Assembly: GCF_019925205.1 (NCBI RefSeq)
Contig: NC_083560.1
Coordinates: 53,428,270-53,492,269 of the forward strand
Source of the DNA: Metopolophium dirhodum
Lineage: Eukaryota; Arthropoda; Insecta; Hemiptera; Aphididae
Direction: 5' to 3'
DNA: 64,000 nt
Made by a program: the position numbers and the translations under genes. Of the stretch, positions 60,020 through 64,000 are shown in pieces. Position 1 is the first letter of the stretch; each line of letters opens with the position of its first letter. Below the pieces are notes generated by a model. That model did not search any database, had not been told where the DNA came from, and worked only from the letters and a program-made list of their open reading frames with translations.

Positions 60020-60620
60020 ATATATAACTATATATGTAAAAATGAATGTTTGTCCGTATATTGTCCTTTATGCATTCCTACACAGCTGGACCGATGTTGA
60101 AGACATTTTTTGTGTGTCTTTGAGTGATTCACTGGATGATTTAGAATCATCATTAGACCGGGTAGGTCCCACCCTGGGAGGTTTTCAAACAAGAATTTTA
60201 AGATTTACTATGGACATTTTTGTTAGTAAATGGTTGCTATTGGTTATAGGATAAATAACAATTAGTTGAAATTAGTATTTTATTTGTATATTGGTTGCCA
60301 TTGGTTAATCGAGCAGATCAAGCATGCATACAATCGAATTTTCGCACAATGTCCGCGATTCGAGGTAGTCTGATTGCCTACCGGGGTGGCTAAATTGCAC
60401 TTACTGCAGCGAGTTACACCCAAAAGGAATTGAACAATTACCATTTTTTTTTTAAGATTTGACATTTTTTACAAACAGCGAATTGTGCGGGTCAACTATA
60501 TATGTTTAGCTATAATATATTATAATAAATTAGAAGAAATATGGCATACAAATTTTTTACAAATATATTTATTCAAAATATAAATCTTTGGCCTGGACAA
60601 TGTCGGGCGGCAAGACAACT
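60020..60620 (+). repeat. Interspersed repeat sharing ends with 6661-7490
   Basis: Begins with GTAAAAATGAATGTTTGTCC and an ACACAGCTGGACCGATGTTG phrase and ends AAATCTTTGGCCTGGACAAT then GTCGGGCGGC. The end motif matches the inverse of 6661-6700. The TTTGTCCG start and the GACC/GTCGGG-type end occur in abundant insect non-autonomous elements. The frame at 60042-60254 has no recognisable domain. Confidence 0.5.
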
Positions 60621-61084
60621 GTATTTTATACATTACAACAAAATAACTAAAATCGTTATTTTTCGTTTAATATCCAAGTATAAATAGAACGCTTGAGGAA
60701 CTTTGTATTAAATATTCAAAATGTTTGACGGAGCATAACATTTCTTATTGACATTTAAAAAAAAAAACTTTGAAAATTCGAAAACTTTAATCTTACATAT
60801 CTTAAAATTAGTTTGAATAATTTGAAACTGTCATTAGATATGTATCAAAGATAATAAGTTACCTGAGTAATAGCCGTGTATTAGTCAAATGTTTCATATT
60901 AACAAAATAACAAACACTGATTGAGGATACAGTTCCAAACTTTTTGACGGATCATAACATTTCTTATCAATATTTTTGAAATAAAACTAGACAAAATAGA
61001 AAAGTTCAAATGTCTACAAAAAGCCAAAAATAACTAAAATATAATACCTAACCTGTACAGCAGAGCAACATCCACTTACCCATC
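60621..61084 (-). repeat. Inverted fragment of the repeat family, ending in a forward tail motif
   Basis: ACAACAAAATAACTAAAATC and TTTGACGGAGCATAACATTT are worn inverse inner segments. At 61050-61080 a forward tail motif (CTGTACAGCAGAGCAACATC, CACTTACCCATC) directly precedes the next head. Confidence 0.5.
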
Positions 61085-62569
61085 TTTTAGATTCTGAGCG
61101 AAGCGATGAATGTATTGATTCTACAATGATGTGTGTTTTTTTTTTTATTTTTTTTTATTTTTTTATTTTTTTATTTTTTTTTTATTTATGTGTCTGTCAT
61201 CACCTTTTAGGACAGTAAAAGTGCTTGGATTTTCTTCAATAGTAACTTTTCTGATAGGAAAGTGAATCTAGTTAGTACTTTGGGGGGTCAAAAGTAAAAA
61301 TTTCCCAGTAGTTTTCACAAGCGACGTGAAAAACAAAAGAAAAATTAAGGAAAAACGGGAATTTTTACGCAAAATCTGTTTTCGAGAAAATCGATTTTGG
61401 TTTTTGGTGTAACTCTAAAACAAATGACCGTAGGGACATGAAATTTTGACTGAATGTTTATATTAGCATTTTCTATACACATGAAATTTACAAAATATTT
61501 TGACTCTTTTTGAGCTGTTTACGGCCATTGTCAGTTTTCAATTTTTTTAGTTTTTTTTTCTATAAATATCAATAAAATTTTATCTGTTGAGTAAAAAAGC
61601 TTGAAAATTTAATAGAAGGCTCCTAGGTTATTGTTTCAAAGGAAGATGAAAAAAATTAAAAATCCTTAGTCACAGTTTTTAATTATAAGCATTTAAAGTT
61701 CAAATTTTGACAAAATACGGAAAAATCACGAAAAATAGCAAATTATTTTGATGAGAATTCATAAAAATTTTTCTTTTTAAATCTAAGATTTGAAAATGTA
61801 ATATAAAATTACTCATAAGTTTGTCTACCTTTATAAAAAAAAAAATGTCTAGAAGAAACTTAAATTAAATTTTTATGAGCGTCTGAAATTTATATTTTGA
61901 CAACATTTGATATTTACTCGATTTCTCATGTAACAATTTTCTTATTTTATTGTAATTAAAAAACGAATGACTGTAGATACTTGAAAATTTCACTGAATGT
62001 TTATATTAGCATTTTCTATACACCATAAAATGTTGAAAATATTTTGACTCTTTTTGAGCTGTTTACGGACATTGTCAGTTTTCAATTTTTTTAGTTTTTT
62101 TTTCTATAAATATCAATAAATTTTTATTTGTTGGGTAAAAAAGCGTGAAAATTTAATATAAGGCTCCTGATATATCGTTCTAATAGCAGTTGAAAAATAT
62201 TAAAAATACATAGGCACAATTTTTTTTTATAAGCATTTAAAGTTCAAATTTTGACAACATTTATCAAATTTATAATTTATTAATTATTTTGTGGTTAAAA
62301 ATGTATAAAATGTTTAACTTTTATGGCTAAAGATTGAAAATTTAAAACAAGGCTCCGAGTAAATAGGTTATATATAAATTACTTTATTCACAATAATATC
62401 ATCAAATATACTTGGTAAAATCATAGGCTGACTGACCGTTTTCGCTCAGAATCGTTTTTCTTATACAATGATATTATATCATTGAATTCAAATTTAACAC
62501 CATCCATTACAGTGACCCACTTGTAATCTACTGTACAGCAGAGCGACATCCACTTATCCACCTTTTTTT
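61085..62569 (+). repeat. Near-complete unit of the repeat family (about 1485 bp)
   Basis: Head TTTTAGATTCTGAGCGAAGC with GATTCTGAGCG at 61090-61100, and a T-rich tract (61136-61190). CTGATAGGAAAGTGAATCTA and AATCGATTTTGGTTTTTGGT follow, then two half-units. The tail has CGCTCAGAATC at 62443-62453, the CAATGATATTATATCATTG palindrome at 62466-62484 and CTACTGTACAGCAGAGCGAC, ending CCACCTTTTTTT. No coding capacity. It is followed by the same segment as the copy ending at 48154. Confidence 0.85.
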
Positions 62570-64000
62570 ATTTGTTTTTCGCAAATATTAAGAAAAGTAG
62601 GTATTTTACATTTTTACACTTAACTTCTAGAGGTTTCTATTAGGTTCAACTGCATACCAGAATGTATAAAACGGGTTGTAAAAAAAATCACTAAAATATT
62701 TTAATTACTACAGAAAAAAATTAAACCTATAAAAAAATATAGTTTAAACATGAATTAAATAGATATTTTAATTTTTAATAGGTTCAAATGAAACAATTTA
62801 AGACACAAAAAAATGTCTAAGAAGCTAAACAAAATGGAATTAGGTACGTACCTTCAGGCTACATAACTAATTATTATAATTTTTAAAAGGTATATATTAT
62901 ATTATATGGAGTGCCTTAATACTTAAGTTATAAATTATAATAAGAGTATACATAATAAATGAAACAGGTCGCATGAAATTGCTTATTGTAAGAATCCATC
63001 CAGTGGTAACACTTTTTATTATTTTTTTTTTAAATGATGTTGGGTCTTAACTTATTAGTTCAAGAGTTTTCTACTCCTTTCTCCCATTCTTGCTTCATGC
63101 GGTTCTGAGGATTACCTGAAATTATGTTACTTGATAAGACTTAGGTTATATGATGGCTGGATGGAGTACCACTCTATGATGGCTCTAGTGCAGTGGTCGG
63201 GAAGTTACAGGGTTATTTTTATAGGTAGGTACTTCCTAAATAAAAAGAGCTTGCTATCGCAAATACTAAAATAATATATTTTATCTGGGAAATTATGTAA
63301 AATACTCCAACAAAAAAAAATATTTATAATTTTTATAATTTCATATATAATATTATATAGAATCAAGTTCTGACGGTTACTCTGAATCACTTGAAAAAAA
63401 TATCTGTTCTATAATTTAGTAAAAGTTACACCATGAGACTCCACAGTAATTTAAAAAGTGTACAAATTAGTATCTAGTGTTCGGTAAAATTATAACCAAA
63501 CATATAGATACCTACTAAACGTCTTCACTGGTATATAATTTATAAGTAATAATTAATATCATTATTATTATTGGAATTTTAACAAAAACCTAGTTCTGAC
63601 AGAATGCGATCCGCCGTATTTCTCTCCTGTATAATTCATATCGATATCATTATTTGTTAAGACTGATTGACAAACACCACGTAATTTTAACTTTGAAACG
63701 TAATATTTCTATAATAACGTAATATAAACTATAATGTATTTATACGAATAATGAATAAAAATTAAATTAATTGGAAAATGGGTTTTTCAGTGTAGGTGTA
63801 CCCTGAAAATTCAGCTAGCGCTATAAAATTCCAAACGTTTACAGTTGGCCGATAAAATAGTTTAGAAACGAATCGATTGGCGCTCACCATGTCGATACAT
63901 TATATATTTATGCACGAAGGATATCCGAAACACGCGAAATTCTTTATTTAGTTAATTCTTCAAAACCGTAAAAATAAAAATATTTCCCGTAACGGAACTG
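62570..64000 (+). repeat. Segment B of a direct duplication (partner 48155-49731)
   Basis: Near-identical to 48155-49731 in the same order and orientation and cut by the window edge. It lacks the 150-bp block of its partner, having about 33 bp (63700-63732) instead, and lacks 15 bp near 63910. The offset between the two segments is about 14.4 kb. The 61-codon minus frame (63205-63390) differs from its partner at five residues. Confidence 0.8.

Noticed and set aside
61085..62569. The repeat family as a Helitron
   Set aside because: A palindrome lies near the tail, but it is about 85-100 bp from the end and no TC...CTRR termini or A|T insertion preference could be shown.
1..64000. CRISPR arrays, bacterial operons, riboswitches or prophage
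   Set aside because: The repeats are not regularly spaced short units with unique spacers, and the sequence is clearly eukaryotic in composition and splice signals.

Overview
The window looks like nuclear DNA of an insect, most likely an aphid. This is inference. The reasons are strong AT richness, very frequent short palindromes of the TAGGTACCTA/TATAGGTA type, a few isolated CpG-rich islands, sparse coding sequence, insect-type transposable elements, and GT-AG splice sites. Nothing bacterial is present: no operons, ribosome binding sites, CRISPR arrays or intact rRNA/tRNA genes.

Only three candidate host gene pieces can be argued. (1) A minus-strand first coding exon at 10209-10602 encodes a Met-initiated His- and Ala-rich protein and ends in a good splice donor. 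A CpG-rich segment of about 1 kb lies just upstream (10.6-11.56 kb). It resembles the N-terminus of a transcriptional regulator, but the family was not identified. (2) A plus-strand exon at about 25340-25755 ends in a consensus donor. One of its reading frames (start 25635) gives a signal-peptide-like N-terminus. (3) A minus-strand splice donor at 24291/24292 closes a probable non-coding 5' exon. With (2) it may form a divergent promoter region at 24.4-25.3 kb. A 13-codon minus-strand ATG frame runs off the left edge. Other CpG-rich islands (about 0.25-0.65, 27.5-27.85, 30.2-30.6 and 36.2-37.8 kb) are probably promoters or 5' exons whose products could not be resolved.

The rest is intron or intergenic DNA shaped by mobile elements. 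The main component is an AT-rich repeat family of about 1.49 kb. Near-complete copies lie at 45074-46567 and 61085-62569, with many diverged or partial copies on both strands. Each unit holds an internal direct duplication of about 545 bp. GATTCTGAGCG and its inverse occur near the two ends, and a terminal motif containing CTGTACAGCAGAGC is well conserved. A block at 43.69-48.15 kb is a head-to-tail array. A further 1.4-1.6 kb segment follows the family at the same junction in two places (48155-49731 and 62570-64000), so the true element may be larger.

Other elements with clear boundaries are: a tRNA-derived SINE with an 11-bp target duplication (17091-17280); a hAT-type MITE with an 8-bp duplication (22139-22303); two TTAA-flanked long-inverted-repeat elements (20604-21028 and 39492-39995); a decayed RTE-like reverse transcriptase piece (18569-18701); and an internally deleted RNase H-bearing LINE (40612-about 43640). 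The LINE keeps gag-like ORF1 sequence and an RNase H domain with all four acidic residues but has lost the endonuclease and most of the reverse transcriptase.
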